Shown here piece by piece: positions 39,248 through 49,694 of a stretch of DNA of 64,000 bases. Within the stretch, counting starts at the first letter, position 1, and each line of letters opens with the position of its first letter. Under the pieces are notes generated by a model. The model was not told where the DNA came from. It was given only the letters and a program-made list of their open reading frames with translations, and searched no databases. Source of the DNA: Enterobacter vonholyi (GTDB taxonomy: Bacteria > Pseudomonadota > Gammaproteobacteria > Enterobacterales > Enterobacteriaceae); NCBI RefSeq assembly GCF_008364555.1, contig NZ_VTUC01000005.1, positions 62,001 to 126,000 on the forward strand. Reading direction: 5' to 3'. Made by a program: the position numbers and the translations under genes.

Positions 39248-40013
39248 CTCTCTCTCCGGTTACGATCACGTCGATTCCTTTCTCTTCCAGCGCTTTTTTG
39301 AACGCCGGGTCGATACCCGCGTCGGTAATCAGCTTATCGACGCTTTCAAGGCTACAGACAATGTTGGGGCTTTTGCGGCCAAACTTCGACGAGTCCGCCA
39401 TCAGAATCACTTCCCGCGCGGCGTTGCACATGGCTTTACTGACGCTGAATACCTCGTTGAACGTCGTAACGCCCGCATTCAGGTCGATGCCGTCGGTGCC
39501 CATGAACAGTTTATCAAAGCTGAAGTGGTCGAAGGCGTTCTCCGCCAGCTGTCCGTGAAATGAGGCGGATTTTTTGCGGAAGGTGCCGCCGGGCATCAGG
39601 ATGGTCTGCTCGCTGTCGAACTCCGATAGGGCGTTGACGATATGCAGGCTGTTGGTCATCACCGTGATGTTGTTAAAGCGGCTGAGCAGCGGGATCATCT
39701 GCAGGACGGTACTGCCTGCATCCAGAATGATGGAGTCGCCATCGTGGATAAATTTTACGGCGGCTTCGGCAATCATCGCTTTCTGGTGGGTATTGATCAG
39801 CGTTTTGTGGTCGATAGGCGGGTCGGCTTCGTCTTTATTGAGCACCACGCCGCCGTAGGTTCGAATGACGGCGCCAGAGTTTTCGAGCAATACAAGATCC
39901 TTGCGTATCGTCGTGCCGGTGGTGTCAAAGTAGTGGGCCAGATCTTCTACCGAACATTTTCCCTGCTTTTGCAGATGCTCGAGAATGGCCGCCTGCCGCT
40001 GACGAGGTTTCAT
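39240..40013 (-). CDS. srlR: Glucitol operon repressor SrlR (DeoR family)
   Basis: 257 residues. DeoR-type N-terminal helix-turn-helix ([41 protein letters not shown]) and a sugar-phosphate-sensing isomerase-like domain with [16 protein letters not shown]. It represses the sorbitol operon, opposed by the activator GutM. AAGGAA lies upstream. A perfect 9-bp inverted repeat sits 20-41 bp before the start and may be its own operator. Confidence 0.95.
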   Translation of the reverse strand: MKPRQRQAAILEHLQKQGKCSVEDLAHYFDTTGTTIRKDLVLLENSGAVIRTYGGVVLNKDEADPPIDHKTLINTHQKAMIAEAAVKFIHDGDSIILDAGSTVLQMIPLLSRFNNITVMTNSLHIVNALSEFDSEQTILMPGGTFRKKSASFHGQLAENAFDHFSFDKLFMGTDGIDLNAGVTTFNEVFSVSKAMCNAAREVILMADSSKFGRKSPNIVCSLESVDKLITDAGIDPAFKKALEEKGIDVIVTGERDE

Positions 40014-40032
40014 AGGCGCTTCGTTCCTTAGG

Positions 40033-40054
40033 TTGCGAAATGATAATTTCGCAA
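40033..40054. promoter_or_regulatory. Perfect 9-bp inverted repeat in the gutM-srlR gap, candidate SrlR operator
   Basis: TTGCGAAAT (40033-40041), GATA, ATTTCGCAA (40046-40054). TTTCG/CGAAA half-sites are usual for DeoR-family proteins. A second half-matching AACGAAATTAT lies at 40070-40080. It could give srlR-gutQ separate control. Confidence 0.45.
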
Positions 40055-40076
40055 GTCTATATCTTTCACAACGAAA

Positions 40077-40436
40077 TTATCCATGTTTCAGATTAAGCGC
40101 TAATGATAGTGCATTCTGACAGAGTGGATCATGGGGAAAGATCACATCAGGCTGCAATTCCTGCAGCGAAATGCCGTTGATTGCCTGGATTTTCACCGGA
40201 CGGGCAAAGACGGTCATGCCGCGCATGATGAGGGAATCGCAGACGTTATTGTTTTCGTCCAGCGCAATAGCCACGACGACTCGCGGTTTAAAGCGTCCGC
40301 CGGAACGCCCGACGCCCACGCGGCCTTTCTGGCACAGTGCATCAAACGCGCGGTTAAACTGGTAAATTTGCCAGCCGCCGAACGCCATCTGGCAGAGCCA
40401 GGCGAGGGCGGCGACGGTGATGAGTGCGGTGACCAT
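40077..40436 (-). CDS. gutM: Glucitol operon activator GutM
   Basis: 119 residues. Positive regulator of the srl operon. An N-terminal hydrophobic segment (residues about 3-27, ALITVAALAWLCQMAFGGWQIYQF) suggests membrane attachment. The rest (GRVGVGRSGGRFKPRVVVAIALDENNNVCDSLIMRGMTVFA) is conserved with E. coli GutM. No DNA-binding motif is obvious, so how it activates remains unclear. It sits between srlD and srlR. Confidence 0.92.
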   Translation of the reverse strand: MVTALITVAALAWLCQMAFGGWQIYQFNRAFDALCQKGRVGVGRSGGRFKPRVVVAIALDENNNVCDSLIMRGMTVFARPVKIQAINGISLQELQPDVIFPHDPLCQNALSLALNLKHG

Positions 40437-40455
40437 ATCGGCTCCTTATTGTGTA

Positions 40456-40488
40456 CCCTCTCCCGGTGGGAGAGGGTTAGGGTGAGGG
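40456..40488. repeat. Dispersed CCCTCTCCC palindrome, copy 1 (srlD-gutM gap)
   Basis: CCCTCTCCC-GGT-GGGAGAGGG followed by TTAGGGTGAGGG. Further copies lie at 44559-44589 and 57025-57056. All three are intergenic. Confidence 0.75.
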
Positions 40489-40503
40489 CATCAGGCCGCT
40501 CGA

Positions 40504-41283
40504 TCAGAACATTACCTGCCCGCCGGTGACGTTAATCGACTGCCCGGTGCAGTACGAGGCTTTCGGGCTGGCGTAAAACAGCAGCATGTTCAGCACGTCC
40601 TGATAATCGCACCCGCGCTTCAGCGGCACTTTATCGATGTAGTACTGCTCCACTTCCTCAGCCTTGATGCCGAGCTTGGTGGCATACTGCGGCAGCAGGG
40701 ACTGGAACATCGGCGATTTAAGCAGGTTGCCCAGCATCAGCGAGTGCACGGTAATGCCGTACTCGGCCAGATCCAGCGCCAGAGACTGCGTTAGCCCCAC
40801 GCCGCCAAACTTCGCCGCGCTGTAGCCGGAGTTATGCTTGCTGCCCACTTTCCCTGATTTGGAGTTGATCTGAATGATGCGCCCCTGAATGCCGTCGCGG
40901 ATCATCAGACGGGAAAACTCGCGGGCGCAGAGGAAATAGCCCACCAGATTCACCTGCAGCGAACGGTCAAAGTCCCCCAGTTCGAAATCGCTGATAAAGG
41001 CCGCTTTCGCAATTCCCGCACTGTAGACCAGCAGATCGGTACGCCCAAAAATCTCGTCCACGCCGCGGGCCAGCGCCATCACGCTCTGCTCGCTGGTGGC
41101 GTCGGCGCCAAACCCGTACGCCATTCCTTCGCCAAACCCGGTGTTAATGGTGTCCGCCACGCGGGCGGCTTTTTCACTCTGAATATCCACTACCGCCACG
41201 CGGTAGCCCTCTGCGGCAAGCCCACGGCAGAGGAACTCGCCTAAGGTTTGTCCTCCACCAATGACAACGGCAACCTGACTCAT
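40504..41283 (-). CDS. srlD: Sorbitol-6-phosphate 2-dehydrogenase SrlD
   Basis: 259 residues, short-chain dehydrogenase. It oxidises D-glucitol 6-phosphate to fructose 6-phosphate with NAD. The nucleotide-binding GGGQTLGEFLCRGLAAEGY at the N-terminus, catalytic Ser within INSKSGKVGSKHN, and YSAAKFGG (Tyr-x-x-x-Lys) are present. It ends VTGGQVMF as in E. coli. It follows the PTS genes srlA-E-B in the operon. Confidence 0.97.
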   Translation of the reverse strand: MSQVAVVIGGGQTLGEFLCRGLAAEGYRVAVVDIQSEKAARVADTINTGFGEGMAYGFGADATSEQSVMALARGVDEIFGRTDLLVYSAGIAKAAFISDFELGDFDRSLQVNLVGYFLCAREFSRLMIRDGIQGRIIQINSKSGKVGSKHNSGYSAAKFGGVGLTQSLALDLAEYGITVHSLMLGNLLKSPMFQSLLPQYATKLGIKAEEVEQYYIDKVPLKRGCDYQDVLNMLLFYASPKASYCTGQSINVTGGQVMF

Positions 41284-41297
41284 GTGTTTCTCCTTAA

Positions 41298-41660
41298 TTA
41301 CGCAACAAATTTTAACGTGCAGCCTGGGGTGACAGCCTGCGGAACCGGGCCCGCCACGTGAACCGTGCCGGGATATTCGGCCTGCGGCTGGCCGTCGAAA
41401 CGCAGGGTGATGTGGCCCAGCTCGCGCAGGTTTTGCTCGGCCACGTCGCCGACGGCGGTCACGGCATAGCGCGCCTCGCCCAGCTCAAGCTGGCTACCGG
41501 CCTTCAGCTCACCGTTCAGCTCGCCGTGGCAGTGGATAAAACAAAACTCTTCGATATCCGCAGGCGCCCCTTCGCGGAAGGTGATCAGCATCTGGTCGCT
41601 CAGCGCGTCGGCCGCGCTCTGGCCAATGCGGGTAATGGTGGTCTGGTAAATCACGGTCAT
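41298..41660 (-). CDS. srlB: PTS glucitol/sorbitol EIIA component SrlB
   Basis: 120 residues. Cytosolic EIIA that receives phosphate from HPr and passes it to SrlE. The phosphorylatable His lies in the FCFIHCHGEL segment (about residue 41-48). Conserved TVIYQTTITRIGQSAADALSDQMLITFREGAPADIEEF start. It lies 12 bp downstream of srlE and 14 bp upstream of srlD, in tight operon spacing. Confidence 0.96.
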   Translation of the reverse strand: MTVIYQTTITRIGQSAADALSDQMLITFREGAPADIEEFCFIHCHGELNGELKAGSQLELGEARYAVTAVGDVAEQNLRELGHITLRFDGQPQAEYPGTVHVAGPVPQAVTPGCTLKFVA

Positions 41661-41672
41661 TGCAGGAACCTC

Positions 41673-43243
<1,571 letters not shown>

Positions 43244-43244
43244 T

Positions 43245-43266
43245 CACTTTGAAAGGTTTTAAAGTG
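43245..43266. promoter_or_regulatory. 22-bp dyad upstream of srlA, candidate operator
   Basis: CACTTTGAAA (43245-43254) and TTTTAAAGTG (43257-43266) are reverse complements with one mismatch around GG. TTTGAAAG recurs at 43303-43310. AGATCTCACA (43273-43282) resembles one half of a CRP site. The position, 53-74 bp before srlA, suits promoter control. Confidence 0.45.
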
Positions 43267-43444
43267 TTAGTTAGATCTCACAATGAAAGAAAAACGGATT
43301 ATTTTGAAAGTTTATTGGTGGGGATAATGATTTTCGATGGAAAAAAGCACGGATTTGCGTAGGGAAGGTGCGTACCGCTTCCTTGAGGTGTTGCACATGC
43401 TTTACCATACTGGGTTCTTATCGAACCCGTTAAATGGATGTCTC

Positions 43445-44545
43445 ATGTTCAAGCGTCGTTATGCAGCGCTGTTGCCTGCGCTTATTCTGCTGTCTGCCTG
43501 TAGTAGCAAACCTAAGACCGAAGCCGTTCAGCAAACGGCGGGCGCGCCTTCCGGAGGCTTCCTGCTGGAGCCGCAGCACAATATGATGCAGATGGGGGGC
43601 GACTTCGCGAATAACCCGGCGGCCGAGCAGTTCATCGATAAAATGGTGAGCAAACACGGCTTTGACAGACAGCAGCTGCACGAAATTTTGTCTCAGGCGA
43701 AGCGTCTGGACTACGTGCTGCGTCTGATGGACAGACAGGCGCCGACGGCCCAGGTGCCGAGCGGGCCGAACGGCGCGTGGCTGCGCTATCGCAAGCAGTT
43801 TATTACTCCGGACAACGTGCAAAACGGCGTGGCGTTCTGGAATCAGTATGAAGAGGCGCTCAACCGCGCGTGGCAGGTGTACGGCGTACCGCCTGAAATC
43901 ATCGTCGGGATTATCGGCGTGGAAACCCGCTGGGGCCGCGTGATGGGCAAAACCCGCATCCTGGATGCGCTGGCGACGCTCTCCTTTAACTACCCGCGCC
44001 GCGCGGAGTATTTCTCTTCCGAGCTGGAAACCTTCCTGCTGATGGCGCGCAACGAACAGGACGATCCGCTCGATCTGAAAGGGTCGTTTGCCGGCGCCAT
44101 GGGCTACGGCCAGTTTATGCCGTCGTCCTATAAACAGTATGCCGTCGACTTTAACGGAGATGGTCATATCAACCTGTGGGATCCGGTGGATGCCATCGGC
44201 AGCGTGGCGAACTACTTCAAAGCGCACGGCTGGGTGCCGGGCGGGCAAGTTGCGGTGCAGGCGAACGGCGAGGCGTTTGGGCTGGAAAACGGCTTTAAAA
44301 CCAAATACAGCGTTGCACAGCTGACGGCGGCAGGCTTAACGCCAACCCAGCCGCTGGGCAATGTCGATCAGGTGAGTCTGCTGCGTCTGGATGTCGGGAC
44401 GGGCTATCAGTACTGGTACGGCATGCCGAACTTCTACACCATTACCCGCTATAACCACAGCACCCACTATGCGATGGCCGTATGGCAGCTCGGGCTGGCG
44501 GTATCTCAGGCCCGCGTACCGGCGGCGTCACCGTTTAGTCAGTAA
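43445..44545 (+). CDS. mltB: Membrane-bound lytic murein transglycosylase B
   Basis: 366 residues from ATG 43445; the upstream open frame has no support. Outer-membrane lipoprotein: signal peptide with lipobox LLSAC (Cys19). It cleaves peptidoglycan glycan strands, forming 1,6-anhydro ends. The catalytic Glu lies in GIIGVETRWGRVMGKTRIL, and AGAMGYGQFMPSSYKQYAVDF is the lysozyme-like substrate groove. The C-terminus (SQARVPAASPFSQ) is a little longer than in E. coli (361). A dispersed repeat follows within 15 bp. Confidence 0.96.
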   Translation: MFKRRYAALLPALILLSACSSKPKTEAVQQTAGAPSGGFLLEPQHNMMQMGGDFANNPAAEQFIDKMVSKHGFDRQQLHEILSQAKRLDYVLRLMDRQAPTAQVPSGPNGAWLRYRKQFITPDNVQNGVAFWNQYEEALNRAWQVYGVPPEIIVGIIGVETRWGRVMGKTRILDALATLSFNYPRRAEYFSSELETFLLMARNEQDDPLDLKGSFAGAMGYGQFMPSSYKQYAVDFNGDGHINLWDPVDAIGSVANYFKAHGWVPGGQVAVQANGEAFGLENGFKTKYSVAQLTAAGLTPTQPLGNVDQVSLLRLDVGTGYQYWYGMPNFYTITRYNHSTHYAMAVWQLGLAVSQARVPAASPFSQ

Positions 44546-44558
44546 GTCACCTTATTCC

Positions 44559-44589
44559 CCCTCTCCCTTTGGGAGAGGGTTAGGGTGAG
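44559..44589. repeat. Dispersed CCCTCTCCC palindrome, copy 2 (after mltB)
   Basis: CCCTCTCCC-TTT-GGGAGAGGG followed by TTAGGGTGAG. Same layout as copies at 40456 and 57025. It may also end mltB transcription. Confidence 0.75.
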
Positions 44590-44682
44590 TGCACCCGCGC
44601 GCACCTATTTCCCGCAGAAACATTTCGCCACACTCCCTCTGCAAACCCGCCATTTACATCTTAACCACCTTTTATTATTGTT

Positions 44683-44694
44683 ATGTTATAACAT
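44683..44694. promoter_or_regulatory. Candidate Zur box of the zinc-type ABC cassette
   Basis: Perfect dyad ATGTTATAACAT extended rightward to TTATAACATTT, which matches the right half of the enterobacterial Zur consensus (TATAACATTTC). It lies 17-28 bp before the 35-codon ORF. Confidence 0.6.
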
Positions 44695-44710
44695 TTAAAT
44701 TGGTGTCGAG

Positions 44711-44818
44711 ATGTCAACGTCCCTTTTCTCTCTGTCTGCTCTGGTGCGGCTTTTGCTGGCGCTGGTGTTGGTTGTCTTTATTGGGCTGGCCGTGCGCTGG
44801 GCGGTGGCATTGCCATGA
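44711..44818 (+). CDS. 35-residue hydrophobic peptide leading the zinc-type ABC cassette
   Basis: ATG 44711 to TGA 44818; the stop overlaps the ATPase ATG as ATGA. The peptide is MSTSLFSLSALVRLL... with one continuous hydrophobic span of about 22 residues (VRLLLALVLVV then FIGLAVRWAVAL), so a single-pass membrane microprotein is predicted. No strong Shine-Dalgarno is visible. Alternatively it is only a translated leader that couples ribosomes into the ATPase gene. No homologue is known to me. Confidence 0.5.
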   Translation: MSTSLFSLSALVRLLLALVLVVFIGLAVRWAVALP

Positions 44819-45468
44819 TTGTGATGAATGAACTGGTCGCGGGTTATGAGCGCCAGCCCATTACGCGGCCCCTTTCGGGCACGATTGAGCGCGGAAGCAT
44901 GACCGCCATTATCGGCGCTAACGGCTGCGGGAAATCCACGCTGCTGAAAACGCTGGCGGGGTTTATTCCTCCCGTCAGAGGCGGCTTTCGCTGGCAGGGG
45001 AAGCGTCCGGTAATCGGATGGCTGGCACAGCGCCACGCGCTGGAGGCGCAGTTTCCGCTGACCGTACAGGACGTGGTAAGCATGGGCTGCTGGCCGGGCA
45101 TTTCGCTGTTTTCCGGGTTTCGTCGCGAAGCGCGGCTGCGCCTTGCCAGCGCTCTTGAGCGCGTCGGGCTGGAAACCATAGCGTTATCCACCATCGATGA
45201 GCTCTCAGGCGGGCAGTTCCAGCGCATGCTGTTTGCCCGCGTTCTGGTACAGCAGGCGCCGCTGGTGATGCTGGATGAGCCCTTTACCGGCGTCGATGAA
45301 GCCACCTGCAACGTGCTGATGGACGTGATGCTGGAGATGTATATGCAGGGGCAAACGCTGCTCGCGGTACTGCACGACAGCGAGCGCGTGTCGCGCCATT
45401 TCCCGCAAACGCTGCGGCTGGATGCTGACGTGCCCCAGTGGAAAACCGAGCGGGTGAGGGTGGCATGA
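44815..45468 (+). CDS. Zinc/manganese-type ABC transporter ATP-binding protein
   Basis: 217 residues, short for the family. Walker A GANGCGKST (about residues 34-42), signature LSGGQFQRM, Walker B LVMLDEPFTGVD and the switch His (AVLHDSERV) are intact. ATPase of a three-gene metal cassette with permease and binding protein directly downstream. Coupled to the preceding 35-codon ORF by ATGA, and to the permease by a 4-bp overlap. It resembles AztA/ZnuC-like proteins but carries no long C-terminal extension. The cassette is absent between mltB and pncC in E. coli. Confidence 0.88.
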   Translation: MIVMNELVAGYERQPITRPLSGTIERGSMTAIIGANGCGKSTLLKTLAGFIPPVRGGFRWQGKRPVIGWLAQRHALEAQFPLTVQDVVSMGCWPGISLFSGFRREARLRLASALERVGLETIALSTIDELSGGQFQRMLFARVLVQQAPLVMLDEPFTGVDEATCNVLMDVMLEMYMQGQTLLAVLHDSERVSRHFPQTLRLDADVPQWKTERVRVA

Positions 45469-46325
45469 TCTGGCATCTCTTTTTTCAGCCGTTTATTGAG
45501 TACGGCTTTATGCGTCGTGCCCTGGTGGTTTGCCTGGCGCTCTCGGTCAGCACCACCGCGCTCGGCGTGTTTCTTCAGCTGCGTCGGATGAGCCTGATGG
45601 GCGACGCCCTTTCTCACGCCATTTTGCCGGGCGTCGCCGTGGGATACTTGCTCAGCGGCATGTCGCTGCTGGCGATGAGTATTGGCGGTTTTATCGCGGG
45701 CATTACCGTGGCGCTGCTGGCCGGTCTGGTCAGCCGACGCACGCCGCTTAAGGAAGATGCCAGCTTCGCGGGGTTTTACCTTGGCTCACTGGCGCTGGGC
45801 GTCACGCTGGTGTCGCTGCGCGGGTCGAATGTCGATCTGCTGCATCTGCTGTTTGGCTCCATCCTCGCCGTGGACAACGACGCCGCGCTGTTTGTTACGG
45901 GCGTGTGTATGTTCACCCTTATCACGCTGGCGCTGTTCTATCGCGGGCTGGTCACAGAAGCGTTTGATACCGCCTGGCTACAGGTGAACGCCCGCTGGCT
46001 GCCCGGCCTGCTGCACGGACTGTTTCTGGCGCTGCTGGTTCTTAACCTGGTGGCTGGTTTTCAGGTGCTCGGCACGCTGATGGCCGTCGGGCTGATGATG
46101 CTGCCAGCCGTGGCGGCCCGCTGCTGGGTGCGCACGCTGCCTGCGTTACTCCTGATGGCGGGCATCAGCGGTATTTTCTGCGCATGGCTGGGGCTGAGCC
46201 TCTCCTGGGCAATGAGTTTGCCTGCCGGGCCATCCATCGTGCTCACCGCCAGCGCGCTGTTCTTTATTTCCATTTTACTGGGCACGCGAAGCAGGCTCGC
46301 TGGCAGCCTGCGCGCGCTTTTTTAA
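45465..46325 (+). CDS. Zinc/manganese-type ABC transporter permease (ABC-3 family)
   Basis: 286 residues from ATG 45465, overlapping the ATPase TGA; a start 27 bp earlier is not supported. About eight membrane segments. Family features: FMRRALVVCLALSVSTTALGVFLQLRRMSLMGDALSHAILPGVAVGYLLSG near the N-terminus and GTLMAVGLMMLPAVAARCW toward the end, typical of ZnuB/MntB permeases. It acts as a homodimer in the inner membrane. It ends 14 bp before the binding protein. Confidence 0.9.
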   Translation: MIWHLFFQPFIEYGFMRRALVVCLALSVSTTALGVFLQLRRMSLMGDALSHAILPGVAVGYLLSGMSLLAMSIGGFIAGITVALLAGLVSRRTPLKEDASFAGFYLGSLALGVTLVSLRGSNVDLLHLLFGSILAVDNDAALFVTGVCMFTLITLALFYRGLVTEAFDTAWLQVNARWLPGLLHGLFLALLVLNLVAGFQVLGTLMAVGLMMLPAVAARCWVRTLPALLLMAGISGIFCAWLGLSLSWAMSLPAGPSIVLTASALFFISILLGTRSRLAGSLRALF

Positions 46326-46339
46326 CGCAAGGGGAAACG

Positions 46340-47218
46340 ATGAAACGAACAGGATTAGTAGTGGCGCTCGCGCTGGGGATGATGTCGCACGGCGTGATGG
46401 CGAAAACGCTGAATGTGGTCACCAGCTTTTCGATTCTGGGGGATATCACGCAGGAGGTGGGCGGTGACCATGTGAACGTGACGACGCTGGTGGGGCCGGA
46501 CGGCGATCCGCATACCTTTGAACCGTCGCCGAAAGACAGCGCGGCGCTGAGCAAGGCCGATGTGGTGGTGGTGAACGGCCTGGGGCTGGAGGGCTGGCTC
46601 GATCGGCTGGTGAAGGCCTCCGGGTTCAAAGGACAGCTGGTCGTCGCCTCAGCCGGGGTGAAAACCCACACGCTTGAGGAAGATGGAAAGACCGTGACCG
46701 ATCCGCACGCGTGGAACAGCGCGGCGAACGGGGCGCTGTATGCACAAAATATTCTGAACGGGCTGGTGAAAGCCGATCCGCAGGACAAAGCCGCGCTGGA
46801 AGCCTCCGGTAAACCGTATATCGCGCAGCTTAACCAGCTGGATAGCTGGGCCAAAACGCGCTTTAGCCAGATCCCGCAGGCGAAGCGTAACGTGTTGACC
46901 AGCCATGACGCATTCGGCTATTTCAGCCGCGCCTACGGCGTGACGTTTATGGCGCCTCAGGGACTGTCGTCCGAGAGCGAGGCCAGCGCGTCGCAGGTTG
47001 CTGAGATTATCAATCAGATCAAAGCCGACGGCGTCAAAACCTGGTTTATGGAGAATCAGCTCGATCCGCGTCTGGTGAAGCAGATAGCGTCGGCGACGGG
47101 CGCACAGCCGGGGGGCGAACTGTATCCGGAAGCGCTGTCGGCAAAAGGCGGGGTGGCAGACACCTACGTTAAGGCATTTCGCCACAATGTGAACACTCTC
47201 GCCGACAGCATGAAATAA
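46340..47218 (+). CDS. Periplasmic metal-binding protein (zinc-type, cluster A-I)
   Basis: 292 residues from ATG 46340 (AAGGGG upstream). Sec signal peptide MKRTGLVVALALGMMSHGVMA. The four ligand positions of the family read His58 (DPHTFEP), His123 (DPHAW), His189 (SHDAFGYF) and Glu264 (LYPEALS). His at the third position is the zinc-type choice, where manganese binders have Glu. Glu at the fourth position replaces the more usual Asp. There is no His-rich loop of the ZnuA kind; the HTLEED segment (110-115) is the only short one. A terminator follows. Confidence 0.9.
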   Translation: MKRTGLVVALALGMMSHGVMAKTLNVVTSFSILGDITQEVGGDHVNVTTLVGPDGDPHTFEPSPKDSAALSKADVVVVNGLGLEGWLDRLVKASGFKGQLVVASAGVKTHTLEEDGKTVTDPHAWNSAANGALYAQNILNGLVKADPQDKAALEASGKPYIAQLNQLDSWAKTRFSQIPQAKRNVLTSHDAFGYFSRAYGVTFMAPQGLSSESEASASQVAEIINQIKADGVKTWFMENQLDPRLVKQIASATGAQPGGELYPEALSAKGGVADTYVKAFRHNVNTLADSMK

Positions 47219-47228
47219 CCATTCCATC

Positions 47229-47254
47229 GCCGGTGCGTCCGTACCGGCTTTTTT
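47229..47254 (+). terminator. Rho-independent terminator of the zinc-type cassette
   Basis: GCCGGT (47229-47234) and ACCGGC (47243-47248) around GCGTCCGT, followed by T6. Confidence 0.8.
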
Positions 47255-47347
47255 CTGAAGCCCCCTCGTAAAACCTGAAGTGCATCCCCACATCTGACGA
47301 GAAAGTGCTATCTTGTGCAGCATGTTTTTCTGATGCCTGGAGCGAGA

Positions 47348-47845
47348 ATGACTGACCATGAATTGATGCAGCTTAGCGAGATCGTTGGCCTTGCGCTGAA
47401 GCAGCGTGGCGCGACAATCACCACCGCGGAATCCTGCACCGGCGGCTGGGTGGCGAAAGCGATTACCGATATTGCCGGCAGTTCCGCCTGGTTTGAACGC
47501 GGATTTGTGACCTACAGTAACGAAGCTAAAGCACAGATGATTGGCGTGCGCGGATCCACGCTTGAACAGCATGGCGCGGTCAGCGAACCGGTGGTGATCG
47601 AGATGGCGATTGGTGCGCTCAAAGAGGCGCGCGCAGATTACGCAATTTCCATTAGCGGCATTGCGGGCCCGGACGGCGGCAGCGACGTGAAGCCTGTCGG
47701 CACAGTCTGGTTTGGGTTTGCTACTTCTAAAGGCGAAGGCATCACCCGCCGGGAGTGCTTCAGCGGCGATCGCGAAAGCGTGCGTCGTCAGGCAACGGAA
47801 TATGCGTTAAAAACGCTCTGGCAACAATTTCTACAAAACACTTGA
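47348..47845 (+). CDS. pncC: Nicotinamide-nucleotide amidohydrolase PncC
   Basis: 165 residues from ATG 47348 (E. coli 165). It deamidates NMN to NaMN in NAD recycling. CinA C-terminal-type domain: TTAESCTGGWVAKAITDIAGSSAWFERGFVTYSNEAK and ISGIAGPDGGS, with the catalytic Ser/Thr region near ESCTGG. A stand-alone domain without the N-terminal CinA part. It ends one base before the recA SOS box, as in E. coli. Confidence 0.96.
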   Translation: MTDHELMQLSEIVGLALKQRGATITTAESCTGGWVAKAITDIAGSSAWFERGFVTYSNEAKAQMIGVRGSTLEQHGAVSEPVVIEMAIGALKEARADYAISISGIAGPDGGSDVKPVGTVWFGFATSKGEGITRRECFSGDRESVRRQATEYALKTLWQQFLQNT

Positions 47846-47865
47846 TACTGTATGACCATACAGTA
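47846..47865. promoter_or_regulatory. LexA box of recA
   Basis: TACTGTATGACCATACAGTA: CTGT and ACAG separated by eight bases, perfect SOS consensus. It lies 70-89 bp upstream of the recA ATG. Confidence 0.93.
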
Positions 47866-47898
47866 TAATTGCACCAACAGAACAGAAATCCACGGTGA

Positions 47899-48993
<1,095 letters not shown>

Positions 48994-49011
48994 TTCTCTC
49001 GTTTAACAATG

Positions 49012-49036
49012 AAGGGCTGCTGATGCGGCCCTTTTT
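49012..49036 (+). terminator. recA terminator (leaky into recX)
   Basis: AAGGGCTGC TGAT GCGGCCCTT with a mismatch in the stem, followed by TTT. It lies 19 bp after recA. In E. coli about 5-10% readthrough here expresses recX. Confidence 0.75.
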
Positions 49037-49062
49037 GCATTTCTGAATCAGCAGGTTTTTTT

Positions 49063-49563
49063 ATGAGTGAACCGACAACACGTCGACCCGCGTATGCACG
49101 CTTACTTGATCGCGCGGTGCGCATCCTGGCCGTCCGTGACCACAGTGAACAGGAGCTGCGGCGAAAACTGTCGGCGCCGGTGATGAGTAAAAACGGCCCG
49201 GAAGAGATTGATGCCGCCGCGGAAGATTATGACCGCGTCATCGCCTGGTGCTATGAGCATCGCTATCTTGATGACGAGCGTTTTGCCTCGCGGTTTCTCG
49301 CCAGCCGTGGCCGTAAAGGATACGGGCCCGCGCGCATCCGGCAGGAGCTAAACCAGAAAGGGGTAGCCAGGGAGTCCATCGAAAAAGCGATGCGCGAATG
49401 CGATATTGACTGGTGCGAACTGGCAAGAGAACAGGCGATTCGCAAGTACGGCGAGCCGCTGCCGCGTGAATTTTCAGAAAAAGTCAAAATCCAGCGCTTT
49501 TTGCTCTACCGCGGCTTTCTGATGGAAGATATTCAGGATATCTGGCGTAATTTTGCCGATTGA
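49063..49563 (+). CDS. recX: RecA modulator RecX
   Basis: 166 residues, as in E. coli. It caps RecA filament growth and inhibits RecA ATPase and coprotease. Three RecX three-helix repeats make up the protein ([71 protein letters not shown]). AGCAGG lies upstream. It is expressed by readthrough of the recA terminator. Confidence 0.96.
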   Translation: MSEPTTRRPAYARLLDRAVRILAVRDHSEQELRRKLSAPVMSKNGPEEIDAAAEDYDRVIAWCYEHRYLDDERFASRFLASRGRKGYGPARIRQELNQKGVARESIEKAMRECDIDWCELAREQAIRKYGEPLPREFSEKVKIQRFLLYRGFLMEDIQDIWRNFAD

Positions 49564-49694
49564 ACGCATGCGGGATTTTACTTCCCACTAAAGAAAACTT
49601 ATCTTATTCCCACTTTTTCCAGTAGCTGGTCTGTCCAACGGTTTACCGATACAGGCTGGCTACGACATTTCGTTAGCTTGATTTCAGGATAATT

